Below, one piece after another: positions 50,990 through 59,420 of a stretch of DNA of 64,000 nucleotides. The DNA is from Dyadobacter psychrophilus (GTDB lineage: Bacteria; Bacteroidota; Bacteroidia; Cytophagales; Spirosomataceae). The first letter of the stretch is position 1. The number at the start of each line of letters is the position of its first letter. Location of the stretch: positions 620,001 through 684,000 of the forward strand of contig NZ_FUZA01000002.1 in NCBI RefSeq assembly GCF_900167945.1, read 5' to 3'. The position numbers and the translations under genes were made by a program. Under the pieces are notes generated by a model. That model was not told the origin of the DNA, did not search any database, and saw only the letters and a program-made list of their open reading frames with translations.

Positions 50990-52207
50990 ATGAAAACTCA
51001 GTTTTTGAAGTCAATTACATTCTGCTTTATATTAATGTCAACGATGCTGGCCACCAGCTGCCGCGAAGACGAGCTGTTGTCCGAAGAGCTAACAACTGAA
51101 AAGAACCTGGATTCGACACGTTCCGCAAAATTCGGTGTCCCTACCAAGTTCGATCAGCACGAATTTGCACTGAAAATCGAATCATATATGGAGCCGCTCG
51201 TAGCGGGTTTTGGCTACACCATTTACAACGATGGGGTGCCTTACTATGCAACAAACGGAGGCGACGGCTTCGCCCGCAAGCACGTTGATACGCCCATGAG
51301 CCTACACAGCGCGCTTGCCAAACAAGAGATCTCAACCGTTACGCAGTACGTAACCGCAGTCGCGATGCTGCACGCCCTGCAAAAATACAATGTGCCAATA
51401 AATGCGGCAGTCTGGCCGTATCTTCCCAAATACTGGACCATAAGCAAAGATTTTAAGGCCGTTACTTTTGAAAGGCTGCTTGCACACCGGTCAGGACTAA
51501 TCGATTATCATGATTACAAAAAACTTTCTTTGACCGTAGGCGGGGTGCTTGATAAAAATGCTTTTGATAAAAATGAGAGGGTAAACAGTGATGTTAATTA
51601 CCTGCTGTTAGGCGTTATTCTGCCTTATCTGGAGGCCAAAAAACTAGCTGCCCAGGGAAGCATCGCCAAGCTGAACAAGCTTGAATCCGTGAATAATAAT
51701 TTCATCGAATATGGCGAGCAATATCGGGCTTATGTGAGAAACAATGTCTTTAAGGCAGCCGGATTGGCTAATGCCTCTGTGATCGACTGGCGTGGATGGA
51801 ATGAAAATGGCACGATCCTATCCAGCGCTACAAATATGGGTTATCCAACCAAAAACGGAAGCGAGCCGGGTCTTCCAAAAGAACTACACCTTGTCGATTG
51901 TGGCGTTACTGGCCTGTATATGAGTGCTGAGCAGTTTGCGAAGTTCCAGTCAGCCGTGGCGCAGTTCAGGGTGATCAGCTTCGATCACTTGGACCTGATG
52001 AAGTCCAAATTGCTTGGCTTTGACGGCAGTATCGCTGGTAACAAGAGCATTTTTTATTGGAAGAAAGGAGCGGAGAACAATTCCGAAGCGATGATTATGG
52101 ATTTTGGAAAAGTGCAGGTTGCAGTATTCGCCACATCAACACACAGCCAGATCACAGATCCCAAGATCCTGGCGCAGTTTTACGATGCATCCTTTAAAAA
52201 TCTTTAA
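50990..52207 (+). CDS. Beta-lactamase-fold lipoprotein with degenerate catalytic motifs
   Basis: A 405-residue protein. The start is set at the ATG giving MKTQFLKSITFCFILMSTMLATSC (lipobox Cys); an upstream in-frame ATG at 50897 would add 31 residues without a leader. The fold is the class C beta-lactamase/DD-peptidase type: LVAGFGYTIYNDGVPYYATNG, then TAVAMLHALQKY, RLLAHRSGLIDYHDY, NYLLLGVILPYL. But the SxxK motif reads TVTQ, the YxN motif reads NSD and the third motif is not HTG/KTG (YWKKGAENN). It should not be an active serine hydrolase. It may be a binding or scaffold protein. Confidence 0.7.
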   Translation: MKTQFLKSITFCFILMSTMLATSCREDELLSEELTTEKNLDSTRSAKFGVPTKFDQHEFALKIESYMEPLVAGFGYTIYNDGVPYYATNGGDGFARKHVDTPMSLHSALAKQEISTVTQYVTAVAMLHALQKYNVPINAAVWPYLPKYWTISKDFKAVTFERLLAHRSGLIDYHDYKKLSLTVGGVLDKNAFDKNERVNSDVNYLLLGVILPYLEAKKLAAQGSIAKLNKLESVNNNFIEYGEQYRAYVRNNVFKAAGLANASVIDWRGWNENGTILSSATNMGYPTKNGSEPGLPKELHLVDCGVTGLYMSAEQFAKFQSAVAQFRVISFDHLDLMKSKLLGFDGSIAGNKSIFYWKKGAENNSEAMIMDFGKVQVAVFATSTHSQITDPKILAQFYDASFKNL

Positions 52208-52271
52208 CTGAATAAATGTCAGCGGAATAGAGATAAGTTCAATTCAACCTTGCTCGCATGGTTCGCTTGAA

Positions 52272-52301
52272 AAAGCCAGTGTTTATTAAAACGCTGGCTT
52301 T
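52272..52301 (+). terminator. Terminator after the beta-lactamase-fold gene
   Basis: A 13-bp stem with one wobble (52272-52284 with 52289-52301), a 4-nt loop and a short T end, 64 nt after the stop. Confidence 0.7.
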
Positions 52302-52389
52302 GATCCATTACCAGTAGTGGCGAATACTGTATGGAATCGGTGTACTGAGTTTGGTTTGAGGCAGACTAATTATTGAAAGATAACCTGGG

Positions 52390-52587
52390 CTAACTCTTAT
52401 ATTTTTCCCTCTTCACTGGAAATGTTGCAGGGCACTTATCCATTTGGTGCAGATAATCCAGTGCTTCTTGGTCATCTACAAAATAGATCCTTTTGTTTGG
52501 ATAGCCCAGTGATGTAAAGACTTCTTCCAGCAGGAACCTGTCGTCTGCATCGTCTTCGATAATGATGATCGGGCCTTGTTTGTTCAT
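52390..52587 (-). pseudogene. Truncated Rcp1-like response regulator
   Basis: A 65-residue remnant. The first 52 residues are a normal receiver start (IIIIEDDADDRFLLEEVF, SLGYPNKRIYFVDDQEALDYL) with the acidic pair, but the chain then runs into FPVKREKYKS and stops before the phosphoacceptor Asp, strand 4 and the Lys. It cannot be phosphorylated. It lies beside a CheB fragment facing away, so a chemotaxis-like or bacteriophytochrome-like signalling locus has decayed here. Confidence 0.75.
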
Positions 52588-52602
52588 AGCAAGTAAAGAT
52601 AG

Positions 52603-52926
52603 CGCTTATATCTATGCCTGATAGCATTGGCCGCAGATGGCTTACTGGCCCCATTCACAAATTTGCCAATTTGTTGGGCAACAGATCATGAACTTGTTGA
52701 AGCGAACCATATCTACCTGCTGGCACCTAACAAATTCATGACGATATCGGATGGGATTTTGCGGACAACGGACCGCGACCCCACTGACCGCAGCAATTGG
52801 GCGGTGGACATTTTCTTTAATTCCCTGGCAGATGACTCAGCCACCAGGGCAGTTGGCATTATCCTGTCGGGTTTGGGCACTGACGGTGCCAGGGAGCTAA
52901 CCAAATATTGTCACCTCGTAAATTGA
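52603..52926 (+). pseudogene. Fragment of a CheB-type methylesterase domain
   Basis: The frame is open from 52603 to the stop at 52924-52926, with no proper start (the first candidate is a TTG at 52627). It matches the middle of a CheB catalytic domain: LLAPFTNLPICWATDHELVEANHIYLLAPNKFMTISDGIL (CheB consensus V...G..V.PN..Y..PP), then AVDIFFNSLADDSATRAVGIILSGLGTDG. The upstream catalytic Ser region (GASAGG) and the C-terminal part after the DG motif are gone. It was probably part of a CheB-CheR-PAS hybrid kinase. Confidence 0.7.
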
Positions 52927-53007
52927 CCCATGCGCTGACAGCCTATTTGCACACCCATGTCCACATGTAAATGTTTAGTTGCCAGATGTTTTAGATAGGA
53001 ATCTTTA

Positions 53008-53603
53008 TTAAAACGCAGAACAAGTGAAATTATCAAACGCTGGCGCACCTGGTTGCTGTCTCCAAGATTCTGAAAGTGTGCCTCCATCGATGGCATCGAA
53101 GCCAATCTCATCAACGAGATCAATAACCGTCTGTTTTTGCTGCTGATCATCACCGGCAACCGACAATGCAATCCGGTTTGGGCTGCCGGCAGGAATTGCC
53201 TTTGAAGCCAGGCTTGGCGCGACAATGTTATTAAATGCCTTGATCACGGGATGACCGATTACTTCGCTACCCATTCACTGTCTGTCAGTCCACCCTGGAT
53301 ATCGTCAATCTGCCCGTCTCGTGAAGGGTAATAATTCCCGGCATCAACAATGGTGGCTTTCGACGCGGAAAGTATTTCTTTTGGAAGATTGACAATGGCC
53401 TTATTGGGAATAGCAATAATGATAAGGTCTTCTGCTCCTGCTGCTGCTTCCGTTGTCACGGCAGTTGCACCTGTTTTAGCAGCAATGTCGCCAAGTGATT
53501 TTGGTCCGCGCGAGTTTGCAATCATGACCTGATGGCCAAGCGCTGTTAAATATCCGGCCAATGTGCTTCCAATGTTTCCGGATCCTATGATTCCTATTTC
53601 CAT
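53008..53603 (-). pseudogene. Frameshifted NADPH-dependent F420 reductase-like protein
   Basis: Two overlapping minus-strand frames make one protein. Residues 1-113 (MEIGIIGSGNIGSTLAG..., DLIIIAIPNK, DAGNYYPSRDGQIDD) stop with WVAK-stop at 53259, and the next frame continues EVIGHPVIKAFNNIVAPSLA, ending DGGTLSESWRQQPGAPA then an unrelated tail FDNFTCSAF. One added base in GCGAA near 53265 would restore the family's SEWVAxxxGHPVIKAFNNI. The normal C-terminus after the QQPG segment is missing too. The intact family binds NADP(H) and reduces F420 or flavin-like cofactors. It lies 29 nt after a monooxygenase fragment. Confidence 0.75.
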
Positions 53604-53632
53604 GATGTTTGTATTTAGTTTTTCTAATTAAT

Positions 53633-54124
53633 TTATTTGTTTGAAACACGCGGATCAATTCCATACTGGTCCGGCGCGCCCAGATGTTGGCGCAGGGTTT
53701 TGCCTTCGTATTCCTTATGAAAAAGCCCGCGCTCTTGTAAAATGGGAACGACTTCGTCCACAAAAGCATCAATCCCGTCTGAGTTCACGTCTGGCGAAAT
53801 CCAGAATCCATCGGCTGCACCAGCTTCAAACCACGCCTGCATATGATCGGCAGCTTCAATTCCCGGACCAACAATTACAGGATGATAATCGATCACACCA
53901 TGTGCCAAAATATCACGCAGACTCCATCCTTCTTTTGCAATTTTCAAAGCATGCGGTGCACGGGGATCATAACGGGACGGGCGGGCATCTTGCAACAGTT
54001 CTTTTGAAATTGGTTCATCAAGCCGGGTCGCATCAATTGGAATGCCTAGCATTTGTTGCAGATAACCAGCCCTTTGGCGGAATGAATGCCCTGTTAATTG
54101 AATCCGGCGGTCAAGTGCCGCACG
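53633..54124 (-). pseudogene. C-terminal fragment of a flavin-dependent monooxygenase (NtaA/SnaA/DszA family)
   Basis: The frame is open from 54124 (after an in-frame TGA) to the stop at 53633. It reads LDRRIQLTGHSFRQRAGYLQ, then WSLRDILAHGV, VGPGIEAADHMQAWFEAGAADGFWI, and VDEVVPILQERGLFHKEYEGKTLRQHLG. That is the last third of an LLM-class monooxygenase; the ending is diagnostic of the NtaA/DszA group. The FMN-binding N-terminal two thirds is lost and the next upstream gene begins at once, so a deletion joined it to the TetR gene. It probably used the reductase downstream for reduced cofactor. Confidence 0.78.
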
Positions 54125-54140
54125 TCAATACTCGCTCGGA

Positions 54141-54836
54141 CTAACTATGATCCAGTGTTTTAAAAAGCAGGTCCGATAAAAATCCGGCAGTGAAGGTCTT
54201 CTGGTCTCCGCCTTTGCTGTCGGTGAGTCGTGGAAGATAATTGCAGAAAAACTGCTGATAATGCGAGGTTTCGATCAGCGTGCTGCTTAGTGATCTTGGA
54301 AACTGATACGCAGGATTGTATTCGCTGACCACCTCTGCAATTTTTCCGCACAGATCTTTGTAAGGCTTAAAAACTTCGGACTTGTTGATCTCCTTCACCT
54401 CTTTTACAAGGTAAACCTTGCTGCTTTCGGAGATAATGATCTGGTTGAGGTAACGCTTATTATAATCCATTTTCCCCGAGCTCTCAGGCAGCTCCTGGGT
54501 CAGCAGCTCAATGATGGTTTGCAATTTCACCTTCGTATCCGTCACATTCTGCAATCTGAATTCCAACAGAAACTCCATGTAGTTCCAATACCAATTAAGA
54601 ATGTACAGCAGTAGGCGATGTTTGTTTTCAAAATACCGATAAACCGTAGCCTCAGTTGTATTGACTTCCACTGCGAGCTTTTTGAACGTGAAATGTTCAA
54701 AACCTAGCTCATAAATCAGGTCTATTGCGCTTTTTACCAGCTTTTTCCCTACCTCACTACTTTCGGGGTCTCTCAAAAAGACCTTTTCATTCAAATTAAA
54801 ACTTACCTGGAAGTCCATACGAAGTCGATTATTCAT
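54141..54836 (-). CDS. TetR/AcrR-family transcriptional regulator
   Basis: A 231-residue regulator. The N-terminal HTH is AIDLIYELGFEHFTFKKLAVEVNTTEATVYRYFENKHRLLLYILNWY, a textbook TetR block. The C-terminal 140 residues are the ligand-binding helical domain, with no recognisable ligand. It is divergent from the type I-like exporter operon, the usual arrangement for a local repressor. The intergenic region contains a perfect 13-bp dyad at 54905-54917 that could be its operator. Confidence 0.92.
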   Translation of the reverse strand: MNNRLRMDFQVSFNLNEKVFLRDPESSEVGKKLVKSAIDLIYELGFEHFTFKKLAVEVNTTEATVYRYFENKHRLLLYILNWYWNYMEFLLEFRLQNVTDTKVKLQTIIELLTQELPESSGKMDYNKRYLNQIIISESSKVYLVKEVKEINKSEVFKPYKDLCGKIAEVVSEYNPAYQFPRSLSSTLIETSHYQQFFCNYLPRLTDSKGGDQKTFTAGFLSDLLFKTLDHS

Positions 54837-54904
54837 CGAAAATAGTAAACAATATGCAAGTAACAGCTAATGTATTAGAAAAAATATTTTAACTACTTTT
54901 GTTG

Positions 54905-54942
54905 ATAGTAATACTATAATTTGAGAAAGCGTTTTATATTTG
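54905..54942 (+). promoter_or_regulatory. Candidate TetR operator and -7 box of the exporter operon
   Basis: ATAGTA-A-TACTAT is a perfect dyad at 54905-54917. TATATTTG (54935-54942) is a -7 box 21 nt before the ATG at 54964. The dyad falls where the -33 region would be, so a repressor bound there would compete with polymerase. Confidence 0.5.
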
Positions 54943-54963
54943 TGTGTATTGAACGCAAAAATT

Positions 54964-56649
54964 ATGGAAAAGGTCAACCCCTTTTTAAGGTTCTGGAATT
55001 TGATTTCACTCAGCCGGTCTGACGTAGGCGCGGTTTATTTTTACGCGTTATTGAGTGGTCTTGTCAATCTCAGTCTGCCCCTGGGTATACAAGCCATCAT
55101 TGGTTTTGTGCTCGGCGCCTCGATGGTTACGTCCATTTATATACTGATCATTCTCGTAGTTTTTGGTGTAGCCGCAGTCGGCATTATGCAGATCAATCAG
55201 ATGAAAATCATTGAGAAGATCCAGCAAAAAATATTCACCCGCTACGCATTTGAGTTTGCCGACAAGATTCCGCGTTTCGACTTGCTGACGACTGACCGCT
55301 TTTATCTGCCTGAGAAAGTGAACCGTTTTTTTGATGTGCTGATCGTGCAGAAAAGTTTGTCAAAACTGCTGTTGGAAGTGCCCATTGCCAGCATTCAATT
55401 AATTTTTGGTTTGCTGCTGTTGGCTGTGTATCACCCGTTCTTTATCGTTTTTGGCCTTACATTACTATTAGTTCTAACACTGATTTTTAAATTTACCGGT
55501 GTTAATGGGTTGAAAACGAGCTTACAGGAAAGTGTCAATAAATACAAGACGGTTGGCTGGCTCGAAGAAATGGCGAAAGTGATCAATCCCTTTAAGCTGA
55601 GCTACGCCTCGCATTTAAATCTGACCAAAACGGACGATCATGTGAGCAAATATCTGCATTCACGCACGGATCATTTTAAAGTCCTGCTTGTCCAATATAA
55701 GACGCTCGTCGTTACGAAAGTGGCGATTACGCTGGCGATGCTGGCGGGCGGTTCGTTCCTGTTGCTCAGACAGCAGCTTAACATTGGTGAGTTTATCGCA
55801 GCGGAAATTGTAGTGCTTATGGTGATCAATGCGGTCGAAAAGCTGATCATTAACTTGGATAGCGTCTATGATGTGGCTACCGGTCTGGAAAAACTTGCGA
55901 CGGTAACCGAAAACCTGACCGAGCGAGACGGAAAACTTGCTCTGGAACCCACCAACGCAGGTCTCGCCATTGACCTGATCGACTTTTCATTTGCATTCCC
56001 GAATGGCCGCAAGCTGCTCAGCAATACCAACATTCATATTCCCGCGGGAAGCCTGGTGGCTGTTTCTCCGGCAGATTTTTCTGGTAAATCTACTTTCTTA
56101 AAGGTGCTCGCAGGACATTACCAGCAATTCTCGGGATCGATGCTGATCAATAAAATTCCGTTGGGCAACTACGCACTTGCATCGCTGAGGGAAAGGATCG
56201 GTTTGTATCTGAATCAACGGGAAATTTTCATCGGCTCTGTTTTGGAGAACATTTTAATGGGCAGAAATGACATCAACTCGCAGGAAATTATGTCGCTCGC
56301 CGCTAAATGCGGGTTGTCTGGCTTTCTCGATTCGCTGCCGGAAGGTTTCGAAACGCCGGTGGACCCAAATGGCAAAAACCTCCCCAGCGACTACATTAAG
56401 CGCATTTGTCTGTTAAGAACGCTGCTGGGCAAACCCGATCTGCTGCTTTTGGAAGATCCGTGGCAAATGCTGACAGGGCCGGAACGGCAGCGTATGATGG
56501 CGTATTTGCTGAGCAAACCCAATAACGCGACCATCATTGTGGTAGCCAATGATCCGGAATTTTCCAGACAATGCGATTATCAAATTATACTCAACAACAA
56601 AGCGATCACCATCATTAGCAATCATGAAAATGGAACAGGCAACTTATAA
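54964..56649 (+). CDS. ABC exporter (fused membrane and ATPase domains) with degenerate ATPase motifs
   Basis: A 561-residue protein; ATG 54964 is preferred over a TTG at 54940. Residues about 15-310 form the ABC exporter membrane domain (six helices, for example LVNLSLPLGIQAIIGFVLGAS), and 330-560 the ATPase domain. The Walker A keeps SGKST (373-377) but has SPADF where GPNG is usual. The signature reads NLPSDY (472-477) in place of LSGGQ. Walker B is LLLLEDP with Glu497-Asp498 swapped from DE, and the H-loop His is Asn529. ATP hydrolysis should be weak or absent. It heads an operon with HlyD- and TolC-type genes. Confidence 0.85.
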   Translation: MEKVNPFLRFWNLISLSRSDVGAVYFYALLSGLVNLSLPLGIQAIIGFVLGASMVTSIYILIILVVFGVAAVGIMQINQMKIIEKIQQKIFTRYAFEFADKIPRFDLLTTDRFYLPEKVNRFFDVLIVQKSLSKLLLEVPIASIQLIFGLLLLAVYHPFFIVFGLTLLLVLTLIFKFTGVNGLKTSLQESVNKYKTVGWLEEMAKVINPFKLSYASHLNLTKTDDHVSKYLHSRTDHFKVLLVQYKTLVVTKVAITLAMLAGGSFLLLRQQLNIGEFIAAEIVVLMVINAVEKLIINLDSVYDVATGLEKLATVTENLTERDGKLALEPTNAGLAIDLIDFSFAFPNGRKLLSNTNIHIPAGSLVAVSPADFSGKSTFLKVLAGHYQQFSGSMLINKIPLGNYALASLRERIGLYLNQREIFIGSVLENILMGRNDINSQEIMSLAAKCGLSGFLDSLPEGFETPVDPNGKNLPSDYIKRICLLRTLLGKPDLLLLEDPWQMLTGPERQRMMAYLLSKPNNATIIVVANDPEFSRQCDYQIILNNKAITIISNHENGTGNL

Positions 56650-57961
56650 AATCCCGCTTAAATCCCTGGACACCATTTATCTGCGTGATCAGGAAAGCAA
56701 GGTCAGATATTGGTTTTACGGCATCATTCTGTTGCTTGGCCTTGCGCTGTTTTTGCCCTGGACGCAAAACATTAAAGCAAAAGGTGACATTACGACTTTA
56801 TTTCAAGAGCAACGCCCGCAAAATATCAATTCACCCATTCCTGGCAAAATAGCCAAATGGTATGTTAAGGAAGGTGATTTTGTGAAAGCGGGGGATACGA
56901 TCATGCAGATTTCCGAAATCAAGGAAGATTACCTGGACCCCAATCTGGTGGGCCGCACCCAGGAACAGGTGGAAGCAAAAAAGGGCGCGATCAAGTTCTA
57001 CAAAGGCAAAGCGGCAACGTCGTCTTCACAGATGCAAGCGCTGCTGGCTGCAAAGAATTTTAAGCTTGAACAGCTCAAAAATAAGCTCGTCCAGCTTAAT
57101 AACAAGCTCAGCGGTGAGCAGGCTGAGCTGGAAGCGGTTACCAACGAATTCAATCTGGCCAAAGACCAATATGAACGCCAGCAAAAAATGTTTCTGGAAG
57201 GGCTAGTTTCTCAGACCCAGCTGCAACAGCGCAACACAAGTTTTCAGAATGCTTTGGCTAAAAAAATTACCGCCGAAAATAAGATCGCGCAGACAAAACA
57301 GGAACTGCTGATCGTGGAAATAGACCAGAACGGGGTGGAGCAGGAGTATGCAGAAAAGATCAGTAAGGCCGAAGGAGACCGGCTGCAAAGTCTGAGCAAT
57401 ATTGCTTCCGGCCAGGGTGAAATGGCGAAGCTGGAAAACCAGGTAACCAATTACAAGATCAGGAACGGAATGTATTTCATTCTGGCCCCGCAAGACGGCC
57501 AGATCGTGCAGGCGAGCAAAGCCGGGATCGGCGAAATACTCAAAGACGGCGAGCGGATCACGGTTATCGTTCCTACCCGAGTGAACTATGCTGTCGAAAT
57601 GTATGTGCGGCCCGTGGATCTGCCACTGGTGAGCATTGGGCAAAAGGTAAGGTTTATGTTTGATGGCTTCCCGGCGATCATTTTCAGCGGCTGGCCCGAA
57701 AACAGTTACGGAACGTTTGGGGGCAAAGTAGTCGCCTTTGAGCATACGATCAGCGCCAACGGAATGTTCCGGGTGCTGGTAGCTGAAGATCCGACTGACC
57801 GTCCCTGGCCGCAGCAGTTGAAACTGGGCACGGGTGCACAGGGCATTGCTTTGTTGAAAGATGTGCCGGTCTGGTATGAGCTCTGGCGTAATATCAACGG
57901 GTTCCCACCGGATTATTACACACTGGACGATGCGGCGGAAAAAGGTTCTGCGAAAAAATAA
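56624..57961 (+). CDS. HlyD-family periplasmic adaptor protein
   Basis: A 445-residue membrane fusion protein; the start at 56624 (or 56630) overlaps the ABC gene by 26 nt, while longer starts lack support. An N-terminal membrane helix (YWFYGIILLLGLALFLPW) precedes the barrel-sandwich half INSPIPGKIAKWYVKEGDFVKAGDTIMQI (lipoyl-like). A coiled-coil hairpin of about 170 residues runs from 110 to 290 with LEQLKNKLVQLNNKL and QYERQQKMFLEGLVSQTQL. The second barrel half includes NGMYFILAPQDGQIV. It should link the inner-membrane exporter to TolC. Confidence 0.92.
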   Translation: MKMEQATYKIPLKSLDTIYLRDQESKVRYWFYGIILLLGLALFLPWTQNIKAKGDITTLFQEQRPQNINSPIPGKIAKWYVKEGDFVKAGDTIMQISEIKEDYLDPNLVGRTQEQVEAKKGAIKFYKGKAATSSSQMQALLAAKNFKLEQLKNKLVQLNNKLSGEQAELEAVTNEFNLAKDQYERQQKMFLEGLVSQTQLQQRNTSFQNALAKKITAENKIAQTKQELLIVEIDQNGVEQEYAEKISKAEGDRLQSLSNIASGQGEMAKLENQVTNYKIRNGMYFILAPQDGQIVQASKAGIGEILKDGERITVIVPTRVNYAVEMYVRPVDLPLVSIGQKVRFMFDGFPAIIFSGWPENSYGTFGGKVVAFEHTISANGMFRVLVAEDPTDRPWPQQLKLGTGAQGIALLKDVPVWYELWRNINGFPPDYYTLDDAAEKGSAKK

Positions 57962-57975
57962 AACAACTGCTTCCT

Positions 57976-59391
57976 ATGAAAAGGTTCGTTATACAGCTAA
58001 CGGTGCTGGTCGGGACATGGATTTTTAAGCCCGCCATTGCTCAGGATTCTGCTAACACTTTGCGCGCTGAGCAGGTTTTAGAATTGGTGCGGGCATTTCA
58101 TCCCGTTGCCAAACAAGCAGCGATCCAGGTCGGCCAGGCTGAGGCAGACCTGGTTACCGCCCGTGGCGGATTCGATCCCGTGCTGGGTGCATATGTTGCC
58201 CGCAAACGTTTTGGCGGCACCAACTATTACAATCGTGTCTCACCCGAAATCACCATTCCAACCTGGTATGGCCTTGAAATCCACAGCGGCATTGAGAATT
58301 ACACAGGAGAACGTTTGGATCCGACCATGACCAAAGGACAGTCGGCGTACGTGGGCGTGAGTATCCCGCTTGCCAAAGATTTGCTGATGGACAAACGGCG
58401 CGCTGCTTTAAAGCAAGCCCGGATATTCAGGACATTAGCAGATACAGAGCAAAGGCTGGTGCTCAACGACTTGTTAATGAATGCGATGGATGCATACTGG
58501 CAATGGGTGAGCACATACAATCAATATCAGCTCATGCAGGCCAACGTTGATATCAATCAGCAGCGCCTTGATTTCGTGCGAAAATCCTTGATGAACGGCG
58601 AGCGCGCGGCCATTGATACAATTGAGACGCTGGCACAATTGCAAAGCTTTCAGTATCAGCAAAATCAACTTCGTGTCGAATTCCGTAATGCCGGTTTGCA
58701 GCTGTCTGCCTTTTTATGGACAGCAATTGGTGAACCCTATAACTTACCCGAAACCATCGTTCCACCAGCAGACTGGGACAACGAGCAAATCACGAAGGAC
58801 TTTGATCTGGATCTGGCCAGCCTGCTTTCGACGACCCAACAAAGCCATCCGGAATTACAGGCCTATGATTTCAAGTTAAGGGCGCTCGACATTGAGAAAA
58901 AACTCAAATTTCAGCAGCTTTTGCCCAAAGCGGATTTCAGGTACAACCATTTGAGCAAGGGTTACAATGCATTCGCAAGCGTGCCAGAATCGCCGATTTT
59001 CGACAATAATTACCAATATGGGTTCAAGTTTGAAATTCCAATGCGACTGTCAGCCGGACGCGGCGAATACAAAAAGACAAAGCTCAAAATCGAGGAATCG
59101 CAACTAGCCCAAATGCAAAAACGGCTCGAACTGCAAGTCAAAATCAGGCAATACCATAACGATCTGGTGAATCTGAGGGAACAGATTAAACTACAAAATC
59201 TAAATTTGGGTAATTACCTGCAACTCGTAAAAGCCGAAGAGATCAGGTTCAGAAACGGAGAAAGCTCCCTGTTCCTGATCAATAGCCGCGAAAACAAAGC
59301 CATTGAAGCAAGGCAAAAGTTGATTGAGCTAAAAGCCAAATACTTTAAAGCGATTTATGGTTTGCAATGGAGTGCAGGCTTGCTTAACTGA
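57976..59391 (+). CDS. TolC-family outer-membrane efflux protein
   Basis: A 471-residue protein with a signal peptide (MKRFVIQLTVLVGTWIFKPAIA). It has the TolC helix-strand repeat: ARGGFDPVLGAYVARKRFGG..YYNRVSPEI in the first half and FRYNHLSKGYNAFAS with GFKFEIPMRLSAGRGEYKKTKL in the second, then the long helices LAQMQKRLELQVKIRQYHNDLVNLREQIK. It forms the outer-membrane channel for the ABC-HlyD pair 15 nt upstream. A strong hairpin overlaps the stop. Confidence 0.92.
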   Translation: MKRFVIQLTVLVGTWIFKPAIAQDSANTLRAEQVLELVRAFHPVAKQAAIQVGQAEADLVTARGGFDPVLGAYVARKRFGGTNYYNRVSPEITIPTWYGLEIHSGIENYTGERLDPTMTKGQSAYVGVSIPLAKDLLMDKRRAALKQARIFRTLADTEQRLVLNDLLMNAMDAYWQWVSTYNQYQLMQANVDINQQRLDFVRKSLMNGERAAIDTIETLAQLQSFQYQQNQLRVEFRNAGLQLSAFLWTAIGEPYNLPETIVPPADWDNEQITKDFDLDLASLLSTTQQSHPELQAYDFKLRALDIEKKLKFQQLLPKADFRYNHLSKGYNAFASVPESPIFDNNYQYGFKFEIPMRLSAGRGEYKKTKLKIEESQLAQMQKRLELQVKIRQYHNDLVNLREQIKLQNLNLGNYLQLVKAEEIRFRNGESSLFLINSRENKAIEARQKLIELKAKYFKAIYGLQWSAGLLN

Positions 59392-59401
59392 GCAAGCCTG
59401 C
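59374..59401 (+). terminator. Hairpin overlapping the TolC-gene stop
   Basis: A perfect 11-bp stem (59374-59384 with 59391-59401) whose loop includes the first bases of the stop codon. It lacks a T-run, so it may act as a mild terminator or an mRNA end stabiliser. Confidence 0.55.
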
Positions 59402-59420
59402 GCCTTCCTGTAATTTCCTA

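Noticed and set aside
52911..53225. 104-codon minus-strand frame
   Set aside because: It runs in another frame of the F420-reductase-like pseudogene and matches nothing I know.
54905..54917. Second possible operator in AAAATATTTT at 54881-54890
   Set aside because: The AT-only palindrome is easily found by chance; only the ATAGTA dyad is reported.
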